64,000 nucleotides of DNA from Bryobacterales bacterium F-183. Lineage in GTDB: Bacteria > Acidobacteriota > Terriglobia > Bryobacterales > Bryobacteraceae. Positions within the stretch are counted from its first letter, which is position 1; every line of letters begins with the position of its first letter. Below, piece after piece: positions 52,115-61,476 of this stretch. The stretch is taken from the NCBI GenBank assembly GCA_016865505.2, contig AP025252.1, positions 5,416,137-5,480,136 on the forward strand, in the 5' to 3' direction. The notes below the pieces were generated by a model, which was not told the DNA's origin, did no database searches, and worked only from the letters and a program-made list of their open reading frames with translations. Made by a program: the position numbers and the translations under genes.

Positions 52115-53518
52115 GTGACCGCCTCCAAGACCGTGTCCACCTCCGAAAGTCCTGCGTTACTACGGCAATTGGGCATCGTGAGCGCGACGGCGCTCGTAGT
52201 GTCCAACATCATTGGCGTCGGCATCTTTACCTCGACCGGATTTCTGGCGGCGGACCTCGGCGACCCGAAGCTGGTCCTGTTGATCTGGATCGCTGGCGCA
52301 CTCTGCGCGATGGCCGGTGCGTTCTGCTATTCCGAGCTAGGCGTGAACTTTCCGAGTTCGGGCGGTGAGTATGTCTATCTGACTCGCGCGTTCGGCCCCA
52401 CCTGGGGCTTTATGACAGGATGGCTGTCCTTCGTCGCCGGGTTTGCGGCACCGATTGCCTCTAATGCATTGGCTTGCGCGGCGTACCTCAGCTTTTTCTT
52501 TCCAGCGTGGCGTGAGACCAGCGTGATCGGTACAGATCCATTTGTGATTCGACTGGGTTGGGGCCAAGCGTTTTGTGTCGTCCTGGTAGTGCTGTTTAGC
52601 TTTCTGAACATCGTTGGCTTGCGCTGGTCGGCTCGCGTGCAGAACTTTTTGACGGGCACCAAGCTGGCCGTGATCTTCGGCTTTATCGTACTGGGTCTGA
52701 CGGTTGGCAAAGGTGACTGGGCAAACTTTTCGGAAGTCATTCCACGCTCCAACCCTGGCATTTCGGTGAGCGAGCAGTTCGCGCTCAGCCTGTTTTGGAT
52801 CTACGTGTCGTATAGCGGCTGGAACGCGGCAACTTACGTCGCGGAGGAGTTGAAAAATCCTGCGCGGACGTTGCCGATCGCGCTTGCGCTTGGCACCACC
52901 ATCGCTGCCGCGCTGTTTCTGATCTTGAACGTGGTCTTCATCTACGCATCCCCAATGTCGGTGATGAAGGGGGTGTTCGCCATCGGGTCCCTGACAGCGG
53001 AGCGACTCTTTGGGCAAGAAGCCGCGGGCGTCTTTAGCGCGCTGATGGCTCTTGCGCTACTCGCTAGCGTGAATTCGATGGTGACGATCGGACCTCGTGT
53101 GTACTACGCGATGGCGCGCAATGGAGCGTTTTTCAGCGGCGCGGCGAAAGTACATCCGAAGTACCATACGCCCGTGAATTCGATCATCTGGCAGGGCCTG
53201 ATGACCCTGGTGATGCTACTAACATCGTTCCGCGACCTCATGGACTACATCGGCTTCACGCTCAACATCAGCGCTGTGATGGCCGTCTCGTCTTTGTTCT
53301 TCCTGCGGAATCGCCCCGGCTGGCAAAAGCTGAAAGTGGTCGACTTCCTATTCCCCCTCGTACCCGCTCTGTTCGTGCTTGTTGGACTCTGGATCACCTA
53401 TCAAGGCCTGACCAAAAAGCCCGTGGTTTCCTTCGCGGGCTTGGCCACCGTTGCCATTGGTGCCTTGATCTACCGTTTCCGAATTCAAAAGACCGGCATC
53501 GTCGCCGACCTACAATAA
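52115..53518 (+). CDS. APC-superfamily amino acid permease
   Basis: A 467-residue inner-membrane transporter with about twelve helices. The first begins LGIVSATALVVSNIIGVGIF, with the substrate-binding GVGIF break, then GFLAADLGDPKLVLLIWIAG. FWIYVSYSGWNAATYVAEELKNPARTLP is the conserved helix-6/loop region of the LAT/APC group. GTG at 52115. It imports or exchanges amino acids; which ones cannot be told. It abuts folD (0-bp gap). Confidence 0.93.
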   Translation: MTASKTVSTSESPALLRQLGIVSATALVVSNIIGVGIFTSTGFLAADLGDPKLVLLIWIAGALCAMAGAFCYSELGVNFPSSGGEYVYLTRAFGPTWGFMTGWLSFVAGFAAPIASNALACAAYLSFFFPAWRETSVIGTDPFVIRLGWGQAFCVVLVVLFSFLNIVGLRWSARVQNFLTGTKLAVIFGFIVLGLTVGKGDWANFSEVIPRSNPGISVSEQFALSLFWIYVSYSGWNAATYVAEELKNPARTLPIALALGTTIAAALFLILNVVFIYASPMSVMKGVFAIGSLTAERLFGQEAAGVFSALMALALLASVNSMVTIGPRVYYAMARNGAFFSGAAKVHPKYHTPVNSIIWQGLMTLVMLLTSFRDLMDYIGFTLNISAVMAVSSLFFLRNRPGWQKLKVVDFLFPLVPALFVLVGLWITYQGLTKKPVVSFAGLATVAIGALIYRFRIQKTGIVADLQ

Positions 53519-54385
53519 ATGCCCACTGTACTCAGCGGAGTAACCATCCGCGACCAAATTCTGAACGAATTGAAGCCGCGCTTGGCGGCGCTTCCCCGCC
53601 CTCCAGGCTTGGCTGTTGTTCTGATTGGGCATGATCCCGGATCTGAGGTGTACGTCCGCAATAAGATCAAGGCTTGCGCCGACCTCGGTATTTACAGCGA
53701 CAAGCTGACCCCGCCCGAGGACATCTCGACCGCAGGGATGCGCGACATCATTGCCGAGTTGAACGCTCGTCCCGACATTGATGGCATCCTGGTGCAAATG
53801 CCTTTGCCGAAGCAGATCGACTCCCGCGCCGTGTTGGAGGCCGTTGCTGCCGACAAGGATGCGGACGGTTTCCATCCGACGAATGTTGGACACCTTGTGG
53901 CTGGGCGCCCCGCGCCTCGCGCCTGTACCCCAGCAGGTATCATCGAAATGCTCAAACGGTACGGGATTGACCCCGCTGGCAAGCATGCCGTCGTGGTGGG
54001 CCGCAGCGACATTGTCGGAAAGCCCATGGGGTTGCTGTTGCTTCACGCCAACGCTACGGTTACGATCTGCCACTCTCGTACGGCGAACCTCGCGGAAGAG
54101 TGCCGGCGCGCGGACATCCTGGTGGCCGCCATCGGCAAACCCGCCCTTGTGACCGCGGACTTTATCAAGCCCGGTGCCGTGGTGATCGATGTGGGCATGA
54201 ACCGTATTGCCGATCCAACTGCCGCCAAAGGGACAAGGCTGATCGGCGACGTTGACCCGGATGCGATGGCGACTGTCTCTTCGGCGTACACACCGGTGCC
54301 AGGCGGCGTAGGTCCGCTCACCATTGCGATGTTGATGAGCAATACGGTGGAACTGGCGGAACGCCGTTTGCGTAAACCCTCTTAA
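53519..54385 (+). CDS. folD: Bifunctional methylenetetrahydrofolate dehydrogenase/cyclohydrolase
   Basis: A 288-residue enzyme that oxidises 5,10-methylene-THF and hydrolyses the methenyl product to 10-formyl-THF. The catalytic Tyr-x-x-x-Lys is in SEVYVRNKIKACADLGI; DGILVQMPLPKQID, ADGFHPTNVGHL, VVVGRSDIVGKPMG (NADP) and TPVPGGVGPLT are all conserved. It starts directly at the end of the permease gene and is followed 4 bp later by coaE. Confidence 0.97.
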   Translation: MPTVLSGVTIRDQILNELKPRLAALPRPPGLAVVLIGHDPGSEVYVRNKIKACADLGIYSDKLTPPEDISTAGMRDIIAELNARPDIDGILVQMPLPKQIDSRAVLEAVAADKDADGFHPTNVGHLVAGRPAPRACTPAGIIEMLKRYGIDPAGKHAVVVGRSDIVGKPMGLLLLHANATVTICHSRTANLAEECRRADILVAAIGKPALVTADFIKPGAVVIDVGMNRIADPTAAKGTRLIGDVDPDAMATVSSAYTPVPGGVGPLTIAMLMSNTVELAERRLRKPS

Positions 54386-54389
54386 CCAA

Positions 54390-55001
54390 ATGCTGCTTCG
54401 CGTTGGACTCACGGGAGGCCTTGCCAGTGGCAAGGGTGTTGCTGCCCGTGAGTTCCAGCGCCTCGGATGTCACCTGATCGAAGCCGACAAGCTGGGCCAC
54501 CAGGTGTTGCTGCGCCGGGAGAATCTTGCGTTTGACGCCGTCCTGGCTGAGTTTGGTGAGACCATTCTGGACGCTACGACAGGCGAAATTGACCGCCGCA
54601 GGCTGGGTGCGATCGTCTTTGCGGATCCCGCACGATTGGCCGCGTTGACAGCGATTACTCACCCTGCCATCGAGAAACTGGCGGCCAGCCGAATGTCCGG
54701 CCTAACGGGAATCGTGATTTATGAAGCTGCGATACTGATAGAGACAGGAGGCTACCGGAACTTTGACCGGATCGTCCTGGCGGCATGTCCGGTTGAGATG
54801 CAGATCGAACGGGCGATGGCGCGCGATGGTTTGTCGCGGCAAGCTGTCCTGGAGCGCCTGAAGCGGCAACTACCGCTTGCCGACAAGCTGCCTTACGCGC
54901 ACTACGTTATCGACACATCGGGCACCATCGAACAAACGCTGCAACAGACTCGCAACATTTACCATTCACTGATCGTCTACGGAGAAACGGCTCCCTCATG
55001 A
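54390..55001 (+). CDS. coaE: Dephospho-CoA kinase
   Basis: A 203-residue P-loop kinase for the last step of coenzyme A synthesis. Walker A is RVGLTGGLASGKGVAAREF (GGLASGKG), followed by the ADKLGHQVL segment that binds dephospho-CoA. DRRRLGAIVFADP, THPAIEKL and GIVIYEAAILIETGGYRNFDRIV are family blocks. It overlaps the following HtrA protease gene by 4 bp. Confidence 0.95.
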   Translation: MLLRVGLTGGLASGKGVAAREFQRLGCHLIEADKLGHQVLLRRENLAFDAVLAEFGETILDATTGEIDRRRLGAIVFADPARLAALTAITHPAIEKLAASRMSGLTGIVIYEAAILIETGGYRNFDRIVLAACPVEMQIERAMARDGLSRQAVLERLKRQLPLADKLPYAHYVIDTSGTIEQTLQQTRNIYHSLIVYGETAPS

Positions 55002-56167
55002 AATCGCGAATTTTACTTTTGACCGTGCTGCTTGCCGGTGGCTTCTTTTTCCTGACATCCAAAACCCGCTGGAGCTTGAGTGAACTGCGGCGTGCGGTGT
55101 CGAGCCCTTCGTCCCCAATGGGCGAAAACGGGGAGCCCATCTTTCGCGAAGCGTCGGAAGTACGCGGGGCGGGCCTCAGTAATGATGAGCTCAACAACAT
55201 TGAGATCTACAAGCGCGCCAATCTGGCCACGGTGAACATTACGTCCACCGTGTACAAACAGGACTGGTTCATGCAGAACTATCCGGTGAAAGAAGCAGGT
55301 TCGGGCTTTATCATCTCTGCCGACGGCAAGATCATCACCAACAACCATGTGATCTCCGGCAGCCAGCAGGTAGAGGTCGCGCTAGCCAACCATGAGACCT
55401 ACAAGGCGCAGATCCTGGCGCGCGACCCACAGAACGACCTCGCCATTTTGCAGATCAAGCCAAAGGGGTCGCTGCCGTTTCTGACCCTTGGCAATTCGGA
55501 TACGCTGCAGGTGGGGCAGAAGGTGCTGGCGATCGGCAATCCGTTTCGCCTGGAAGGCACGCTTACGACCGGCGTGGTGTCGGCCTTGGGGCGCCCGTTG
55601 CAGAGCGAGAATCGCACGCTAGAGGGCATGATTCAAACGGACGCCGCCATCAATCCTGGCAACTCCGGAGGTCCGCTGTTGGACTCGCAGGGTAATGTTA
55701 TCGGCGTCAACACCGCGATTTATGGTCCTGGCGGCAACATCGGTATCGGCTTCGCGATGCCCATCGCTCGCGCTAAGACGATGCTCACGGATTACCAAGC
55801 CGGCCGTGTGTACCGCAAGCCGCGCCTGGGTGTTGAAGTACTGTACATCGCGGGCGATTATGCGGAGGCGCTGGAGCTGCCGCGTAAAGGCGGTCTGCTA
55901 GTGCAGCGCGTGATTCGTGGTACGGCCGCAGCTGAGGCTGGCGTACGCGGCGCTCGCGATTCCGCGATCATCGGCAACTACGAGATCGGTATCGGTGGTG
56001 ACTTCATCACAGCAATTGACGGAAAGCCCGTTGATCGGCAGGATGCGCTGTCGCAGGTGCTTGCCAAAAAGCGAGCCGGGGACAACATGGATCTGACCGT
56101 GTTCCGGGGCGGCAAAGAGTCGACTCTTAAAGTCACGCTGGGCGAAGCGCCCGAGGAGCGATTCTAG
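54998..56167 (+). CDS. HtrA/DegP-like trypsin-type serine protease with one PDZ domain
   Basis: A 389-residue periplasmic protease with an N-terminal signal anchor (RILLLTVLLAGGFFFLTS). Catalytic triad: His117 in IITNNHVISGS (the family usually has TNAHV), Asp147 in ARDPQNDLAIL, and Ser223 in INPGNSGGPLLDS. A single PDZ domain follows from about 275 (LGVEVLYIAGDYAEALELP), with the extended DKFITAIDGKPV-type strand seen as GDFITAIDGKPVDRQD. DegS/HtrA-like quality-control protease. It shares the stop tetranucleotide CTAG (56164-56167) with the convergent DUF58 gene. Confidence 0.93.
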   Translation: MKSRILLLTVLLAGGFFFLTSKTRWSLSELRRAVSSPSSPMGENGEPIFREASEVRGAGLSNDELNNIEIYKRANLATVNITSTVYKQDWFMQNYPVKEAGSGFIISADGKIITNNHVISGSQQVEVALANHETYKAQILARDPQNDLAILQIKPKGSLPFLTLGNSDTLQVGQKVLAIGNPFRLEGTLTTGVVSALGRPLQSENRTLEGMIQTDAAINPGNSGGPLLDSQGNVIGVNTAIYGPGGNIGIGFAMPIARAKTMLTDYQAGRVYRKPRLGVEVLYIAGDYAEALELPRKGGLLVQRVIRGTAAAEAGVRGARDSAIIGNYEIGIGGDFITAIDGKPVDRQDALSQVLAKKRAGDNMDLTVFRGGKESTLKVTLGEAPEERF

Positions 56168-57468
56168 ATCATTTGCCGGCGCTTGATTTCCGCGTAGGCA
56201 TTCACCAGTTGTTGACAGATCGCTTCCGGAGTGAATAGAGAGAACCAGACACCTTGGCGGCGCAAGGTCATTTCCGTTTCCTTCATGCCCTTCCATGCGG
56301 CGTGTGCGCTCAGCCGGGCGTACACGTCGCGATCCGTTTGTACGCCACCGGTTGCAAATAACGGTCCCGCATGGGCGGGACGTAGCATCCCGGCCAACAC
56401 CACATGCTGGGTACTCAACAGCCGCACGGAGCGGATGAAGCTTTCTGACAACATTGGGTCGTCCAACTCCGTCAAGAATACAATCAGCGCACGGCGGCGC
56501 AGCTTGAGACGTAAGAATGTGGCGATTTCGTCAAAGTCGGGGGACACGGCGCGGGGTTCCAGTTGGTACAGCGCATCCCGACATGCTGAGTAGTGCGCCT
56601 TGCCATTTCGAGCGCGTACAAAGCCGTGTAAGCGGTCGCTAAACGCGGCAAGCCCGAACAGATCGCCATTGCGTTCTGCCGCAGCGCCGAGCACAAGGCC
56701 AGCCTCCATGAAGCGCTCTAGTGTCGACTCACGGCCGGACATCCTGGCACTCAGGCGCCCCGCATCGATTACGACATAGATCTCTTGTGTACGCTCGACC
56801 TGGAACACCTTCGTGATTGGTTTGCCGCGACGTGCAGAAGCCTTCCAGTGGATCTCCTCGTAGCCGTCACCCGGGGTATACTCGCGAAGCTTCTCAAACT
56901 CTCTGCCCTTCCCCACCTGACGCAGGACGTTCGTTCCCAACGCACCCGTGCGGAGAGCGGCCAAAGCGTCCGCATGCCGCAGGTTGGGATACACGCGGAT
57001 CTCGAACGCTGTTGCCACACGACGGCGCACGTCCCATAGCCCGAGGACGGAGGATGTTTCCGCGTAGACCTCCTCAACCATGTACCTGCCGCGTCGCGCT
57101 GGAGTGACTGTCCAATCGAGAAGCGAAGCACCGCTGGCATCGAGCAGGACATCACGAATGTCATGCGGCGTGTCAAAACCTTCTGCCAATGGGAGTCCTA
57201 GGCGTATGGAATGCAGTTCGGCAGGAGCGTCGATGCGCAATGGGATATGGTCTTCGCGAGCGCGATACAAACGAACTAGAGGCGGTGCGGACACCTGTAC
57301 CCAGACCAAGCGATTGCGGCTGAGCCATGCGTCGGCGCATGCGACCAACGCCAGTAACGTTACGCTTCCAATCGCAATGATTTCCCAGCCTGACACGAGG
57401 CCTCCCGCAACGGCGGCAGGGAATGCCACCAACGCGAGGAGCCATAACAGTCTGGGCGCGGGAACCAT
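56164..57468 (-). CDS. DUF58 domain protein
   Basis: A 434-residue membrane-anchored protein from ATG 57468 with two N-terminal helices (MVPAPRLLWLLALVAFPAAVAG and IIAIGSVTLLALVACADA). The DUF58 signature FEKLREYTPGDGYEEIHWKASARRG is followed by a vWA-like segment (EIYVVIDAGRLSARMSG, with the MIDAS-like DxG position altered from DxS). It sits 4 bp after moxR. DUF58 proteins are usually the client partner of MoxR ATPases, which may load metal or assemble a vWA complex. Downstream end of the operon. Confidence 0.93.
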   Translation of the reverse strand: MVPAPRLLWLLALVAFPAAVAGGLVSGWEIIAIGSVTLLALVACADAWLSRNRLVWVQVSAPPLVRLYRAREDHIPLRIDAPAELHSIRLGLPLAEGFDTPHDIRDVLLDASGASLLDWTVTPARRGRYMVEEVYAETSSVLGLWDVRRRVATAFEIRVYPNLRHADALAALRTGALGTNVLRQVGKGREFEKLREYTPGDGYEEIHWKASARRGKPITKVFQVERTQEIYVVIDAGRLSARMSGRESTLERFMEAGLVLGAAAERNGDLFGLAAFSDRLHGFVRARNGKAHYSACRDALYQLEPRAVSPDFDEIATFLRLKLRRRALIVFLTELDDPMLSESFIRSVRLLSTQHVVLAGMLRPAHAGPLFATGGVQTDRDVYARLSAHAAWKGMKETEMTLRRQGVWFSLFTPEAICQQLVNAYAEIKRRQMI

Positions 57469-57472
57469 AGCG

Positions 57473-58438
57473 CTACACCGGCACCGCGACGGTTTCGATG
57501 AGTTTGCGAACCACCTCGCCACCGGTTTGGCCTTCGATCTCAAACTCAGGGCGTACGATCAGCCGATGCTCGAGCACAGGGATGGCCATGAGCTTGACGT
57601 CATCGGGCGTAACGAAATCACGCATGTCGAGCGCGGCATGAGCGCGGCTTGCGGCGATTAAGGCTTGCGTCGCGCGAGGTCCACCACCCACAAGAAGAGC
57701 CTCATGTGTGCGGGTCCGGCGGACGAGGTCCACAATGTAAGCGACCAGCTCGGTACGCATGGCGACGTCCTGCAGCGCTTGCCTTGCGATGTGCAATTGT
57801 CCCGGCTCCAAGACCGGACGGGCTTCACCTTGCAGCAGAGACTTCTCCGGTGCGTTGCCCTGTAGCATCCGGTGGGCCAGTTGCAGCTCTTCGTCCCGTT
57901 CGGGAAAGCCAACCGGGATCTTGAGCATGAAGCGGTCTTTTTGCGCCTCTGGCAGCGGGTATGTTCCTTCAAATTCGATTGGGTTCTGGGTGGCAAATAC
58001 GGTAAACCCAGGGTCCAAGGTGTGGGTCTCACGATCGATGGTCACCGCGCGTTCCTGCATGGCCTGCAGCAACGCGGATTGCGTTTTGGCCGGAGCGCGA
58101 TTGATTTCGTCGGCGAGCAGGAAGGTGGTGAATACCGGTCCTGGGACCAACGTGAACTCATTCTTTTGCAGGTTGAAGACGTTGGTGCCGGTAATGTCTG
58201 CGGGCATTAGGTCCGGAGTGAATTGGATACGGGAGAACGCACATCCAAGCACCTGCGCGAGCGTCCTGGCAAGTAGTGTTTTGGCAACACCTGGGACACC
58301 TTCGAGCAGGGCGTGTTGTTGGCTCAAGACCGTGATCAAGCATTGGTCAATTACCTGCGACTGCCCGATGACCACCTTGGCAGTTTCGGCTCGTGCGGCC
58401 TGCAGGATGCTTTGCAATTGTTCCAGTCGTGGTGTCAT
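57473..58438 (-). CDS. MoxR-family AAA+ ATPase
   Basis: A 321-residue AAA+ chaperone from ATG 58438. Walker A LLEGVPGVAKTLLARTLAQ, the helix-2 insert FSRIQFTPDLMPADITGTNVF, Walker B TTFLLADEINRAPAKTQSALLQAMQERAV, sensor-1 FATQNPIEFEGTYPLPEAQKDRFML and the lid helix with DDVKLMAIPVLEHRLIV are all present. The start overlaps the DUF4350 gene by 4 bp. MoxR ATPases act on vWA-type proteins such as the adjacent DUF58 product. Confidence 0.96.
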   Translation of the reverse strand: MTPRLEQLQSILQAARAETAKVVIGQSQVIDQCLITVLSQQHALLEGVPGVAKTLLARTLAQVLGCAFSRIQFTPDLMPADITGTNVFNLQKNEFTLVPGPVFTTFLLADEINRAPAKTQSALLQAMQERAVTIDRETHTLDPGFTVFATQNPIEFEGTYPLPEAQKDRFMLKIPVGFPERDEELQLAHRMLQGNAPEKSLLQGEARPVLEPGQLHIARQALQDVAMRTELVAYIVDLVRRTRTHEALLVGGGPRATQALIAASRAHAALDMRDFVTPDDVKLMAIPVLEHRLIVRPEFEIEGQTGGEVVRKLIETVAVPV

Positions 58439-59562
58439 TTTCGTTCCGTCAGAATCCGATGAATTTCCTGATAGGCCGCGGCGGGAGATTCCTTCCAGCG
58501 CTCCGCCGCCTCCGTCGCCGCTTGTACCCGCGAGTGCGAAACAGGTGGCCGCAAGCCTTCTGTTTTTTTCCATTCCTGCAACGCGACGGGGATGAGGTCC
58601 GCCTGCGCGACGCTACGCTCCAGCAGCGCAGTAAGGCCCTGCTGTGCATCCCAACCAGCGATGGAAGTCTCGCTCTTTCCCGCAGCAACCGAACGAGGCG
58701 GCAGAAGCCCGTTGACATTGCGCCAGATAAACAGCAGGGCAATGAAAGAGAGTACGCCAACAGCCCCTTGTAGACGGTAACGCCGCAATAGCGTACCGAT
58801 GCTGTCCGTGTCCTGGACATTGTGATGAAACTCGTCGAACACAATGCGAGTATTCGGCCCCAACAGGCTTGCGATCCAGGCTCCATGCCTCTCCTCCCGC
58901 AGCCCCTCGTTGGACAAACGAAATAGCTGAGTCGCGATCACGATGCTGCCCTGTCCCATCCGCTTCTCGATTTGCATGGGCAGACCATCCTTGGAATGCC
59001 GCTCGACCACGGTCCAGGATCCATCCGCCTCGAAGTACGCTGCAGACTCACGCGGCGACCGGCTAATCTGAGCGCGCTCCTTTGCCGTTACCTCGCGGAG
59101 CTTGACCTTTACGCCCCAGCGCTCGGTGATTGCCGCTTTGTGAACAACAGTTTGGGGCTTCTTCTTATCTGGCTGGAACAGGTCAAAGTTCGCAGTGAGC
59201 GCCGGGAGTGAAGGTTGAAACACAAACACTAAACGTGCCCCGCGCGACGCGATGGCTTCCCAGCGCTTCACAACATTCTCGGGTGCAGAAATCCAAGTAG
59301 GCGCCATGCCGCCGAGGACAAGAACTGTCGGCGCGGGGCGAAGGGGCAGCAACAGCAGGTCACGATAGCTACGCTCAACTGTCACGCCGGGCATTGCCGC
59401 AAGGCTCTCGTACAGGACCTTTGCACCAAATGGATCCGGGCGCAACGAAGAGTACCGTGGGTAAGCGTCGCCGGACTCGATGGGAACAAGAATGATGGAT
59501 ACCACGGCCCACAGGAACAACAGAACGGCAACGGGAATGAGAATTTTAGAGGCGGCTCGCAT
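58435..59562 (-). CDS. DUF4350 domain membrane protein
   Basis: A 375-residue protein with an N-terminal helix (KILIPVAVLLFLWAVVSIIL), a large exterior region, and a second helix near 270 (LQGAVGVLSFIALLFIWRNV). PRYSSLRPDPFGAKVLYESLAAMPGVTVERSYRDL is the DUF4350 start (ABC-type uncharacterised domain), and ARLVFVFQPSLPAL with GQGSIVIATQLFRLSNEGLRE completes it. Such proteins lie next to DUF4129 and MoxR in many genomes. It overlaps the DUF4129 gene by 17 bp. Confidence 0.9.
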   Translation of the reverse strand: MRAASKILIPVAVLLFLWAVVSIILVPIESGDAYPRYSSLRPDPFGAKVLYESLAAMPGVTVERSYRDLLLLPLRPAPTVLVLGGMAPTWISAPENVVKRWEAIASRGARLVFVFQPSLPALTANFDLFQPDKKKPQTVVHKAAITERWGVKVKLREVTAKERAQISRSPRESAAYFEADGSWTVVERHSKDGLPMQIEKRMGQGSIVIATQLFRLSNEGLREERHGAWIASLLGPNTRIVFDEFHHNVQDTDSIGTLLRRYRLQGAVGVLSFIALLFIWRNVNGLLPPRSVAAGKSETSIAGWDAQQGLTALLERSVAQADLIPVALQEWKKTEGLRPPVSHSRVQAATEAAERWKESPAAAYQEIHRILTERK

Positions 59563-61129
59563 GAGACCTCATCTCTTCCAGCCCACGCGATAACTCTTGC
59601 AACGTCTCATGGGTAACCGGGCGTGTTCCGAACCAACCAGCCTCGAACACGCGCAGATTGCGCCGGAAGGCTAATGCTACCTCCGGTGCGGTGCGAGCCC
59701 GACGGACGACCTCAGACGAGTATTCCAGGCCGGATTTCCAGCGACGCACGGTAATCAGATTGCGGCTATTCAGATAGCTCAGGCCGCTCAAATGCATGGC
59801 TCGTAGCGCAAGACGAAAGTCTCCCTTTTCGATCCATTCGCGAGCCAAGGCCATCCAGGAGTCTTCCGGTAGCTTGTCTGCAGTTACCGACTCATCGCGT
59901 ACATCCACCGACGCGGATGTGGCCGCTAGCGCTGATGCCGCCACGATCGTTCGGCGGTTGCGATGCTGCCGGTAAAGCAGTAAACCCGCACCGATCGCAA
60001 AGAGAATACCGAGCATCCACAATGAGTACTGAAGAATCTGAGCATAGGGTTCAGACTCCTTGTTTTTGTTGGCGGAGTTCGGCTGTGCCGGCTCGAATAG
60101 CTTCCGCAGTCCCTCAACGAACCATTCGATGAACTCCTTGCTCCGCTGGATCACGCCGTCGATCCACCTTACCCACGCGGGACGGTCGGCTTCGGCAGTA
60201 TCCTGGCGCGGCATCCGCCAGGTGAACTCGCGGCGCTGCAGAACTTCGCCGACAGAGCGCTCCAACTGCTTAGCATCCACGGCTCCAGACGGTGCTGGAG
60301 GCTGCGGCTGCGCCGATAGAACGTGTGGCGCAAAAGAAAGTACAACCATCGCCGCCGTTGCGAGCGCGCGGCGTAGCTTCGCTTCCAAATCAACGCCTGT
60401 GGCCTGTGCCTGGCCATAGAAGCATCGCAGCACATAGATCGCGCAGCAGACAGGCTCCAATGTCACGTAGACGAGCATCCCAATCGCTGTGGCACCGGTC
60501 CAGGAATAGAGCCACTGGCCGTACCTTGTGAGCGTATTGTCGATACCAAAGAAACTCTTGGCCAGCCCGGGCAACGTGAGCGCAGCCACTGCATAGTTCA
60601 ATGCCAGCAGCAGCCCTAACAGGAACAAAAAGATCTGCAGTATGTAGCTCTGTTTGATCCACTCGGACGCCTGTTGGCCTGCTTTCCGCGCGGGATTTTC
60701 GTCGCCGAGTGCGGCGTACAGCGAGTAGTTGCGAAAGAACGCGAATACGATTGGCAGAGGTACCAATAGTGCGGCTGAGAGTGGCAGCGAGACAAGCGCG
60801 AGGGGCTGAACTGCAGCCTGACGTAGCACCATGCGCGCGACATCGCCTGGCGCGAGGCGCACCACATTACCGGACAAGCGTTCCTGCAACCGGAGGCAGA
60901 ACACACCCTCCCAAGCCTGCTTCCAGACATAGACGGCCGCGGTGAACAGCGATGCCCCGAGAAGTTCCTGCATGGCGTACCCGCTCCAGCTCATCTCCGC
61001 AGTGAACCAAAGAAAGCAGAGAGCAAAGGGTAATGTTCCGATCAGGCAGGGCGCAAAAAAGGCGAGCGGGGCACTCCGCAACAGATGTACGGCTTCCTCA
61101 AAAAGCTGCACCGCGCCGCGAGGCCTCAT
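59546..61129 (-). CDS. Polytopic membrane protein with C-terminal DUF4129
   Basis: A 527-residue protein from ATG 61129. About six hydrophobic helices fill residues 20-240 (for example SAPLAFFAPCLIGTLPFALCF and ATAIGMLVYVTLEPVCCAIY). A proline-rich linker follows (SAQPQPPAPSGAVDAK), then a helix near 390 (YSLWMLGILFAIGAGLLLYR). The C-terminal DUF4129 part has DSWMALAREWIEKGDFRLALRAMHLSGLSYL and ends RRNLRVFEAGWFGTRPV, the usual DUF4129 finish. It overlaps the next gene by 17 bp and the previous one by 4 bp. It is a membrane component of the MoxR-DUF58 unit. Confidence 0.85.
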   Translation of the reverse strand: MRPRGAVQLFEEAVHLLRSAPLAFFAPCLIGTLPFALCFLWFTAEMSWSGYAMQELLGASLFTAAVYVWKQAWEGVFCLRLQERLSGNVVRLAPGDVARMVLRQAAVQPLALVSLPLSAALLVPLPIVFAFFRNYSLYAALGDENPARKAGQQASEWIKQSYILQIFLFLLGLLLALNYAVAALTLPGLAKSFFGIDNTLTRYGQWLYSWTGATAIGMLVYVTLEPVCCAIYVLRCFYGQAQATGVDLEAKLRRALATAAMVVLSFAPHVLSAQPQPPAPSGAVDAKQLERSVGEVLQRREFTWRMPRQDTAEADRPAWVRWIDGVIQRSKEFIEWFVEGLRKLFEPAQPNSANKNKESEPYAQILQYSLWMLGILFAIGAGLLLYRQHRNRRTIVAASALAATSASVDVRDESVTADKLPEDSWMALAREWIEKGDFRLALRAMHLSGLSYLNSRNLITVRRWKSGLEYSSEVVRRARTAPEVALAFRRNLRVFEAGWFGTRPVTHETLQELSRGLEEMRSHASRL

Positions 61130-61476
61130 ATGCCGTGCAACTCCGACGGCTGCTTGCTCAGATAAGTTCCCACCGAATAGAAGATGACCCAAGCGAGGAG
61201 AAACCCAAGCGTTGCCGCAAGTAGTAACAAGGGCCAAACGGAACGCGCGCTTGCGGATCCCCTGGCAGCGGCCAGGACCTTAGCCAGACACTCCGCGCAG
61301 GTGACCTTGCCCTCATGCTCGGTGACACATTCGCGACAGAAGTTCCGGCGGCAGGACGGACATCGCGCCGCGGCTTCGCGATCCGGATGATGTAGACAGC
61401 GCTGGTCGATCAGGGCTGCGGTTGCGATGGCGGAACCTCCTCGCTCGCGGGCACGACGCGGTCGCGCCCCAGCCAT
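61126..61476 (-). CDS. Zinc-finger (B-box-like) membrane protein
   Basis: About 116 residues if ATG 61476 is used. The domain RCLHHPDREAAARCPSC and RRNFCRECVTEHEGKVTCAECL carries a B-box-like Cys/His pattern, followed by one membrane helix (SVWPLLLLAATLGFLLAWVIF). The start is uncertain: 61476 overlaps the upstream gene by 67 bp and has no ribosome-binding site, whereas a CTG at 61413 gives a 4-bp CTGA overlap and begins right before the zinc finger. Overlaps DUF4129 by 4 bp. Shares the zinc-finger style with the gene at 62.4-63.0 kb. Confidence 0.7.
   Translation of the reverse strand: MAGARPRRARERGGSAIATAALIDQRCLHHPDREAAARCPSCRRNFCRECVTEHEGKVTCAECLAKVLAAARGSASARSVWPLLLLAATLGFLLAWVIFYSVGTYLSKQPSELHGI

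Noticed and set aside
57759-58595. Plus-strand 278-codon frame across moxR
   Set aside because: Antisense to an unmistakable AAA+ gene; serine- and cysteine-rich translation without motifs.
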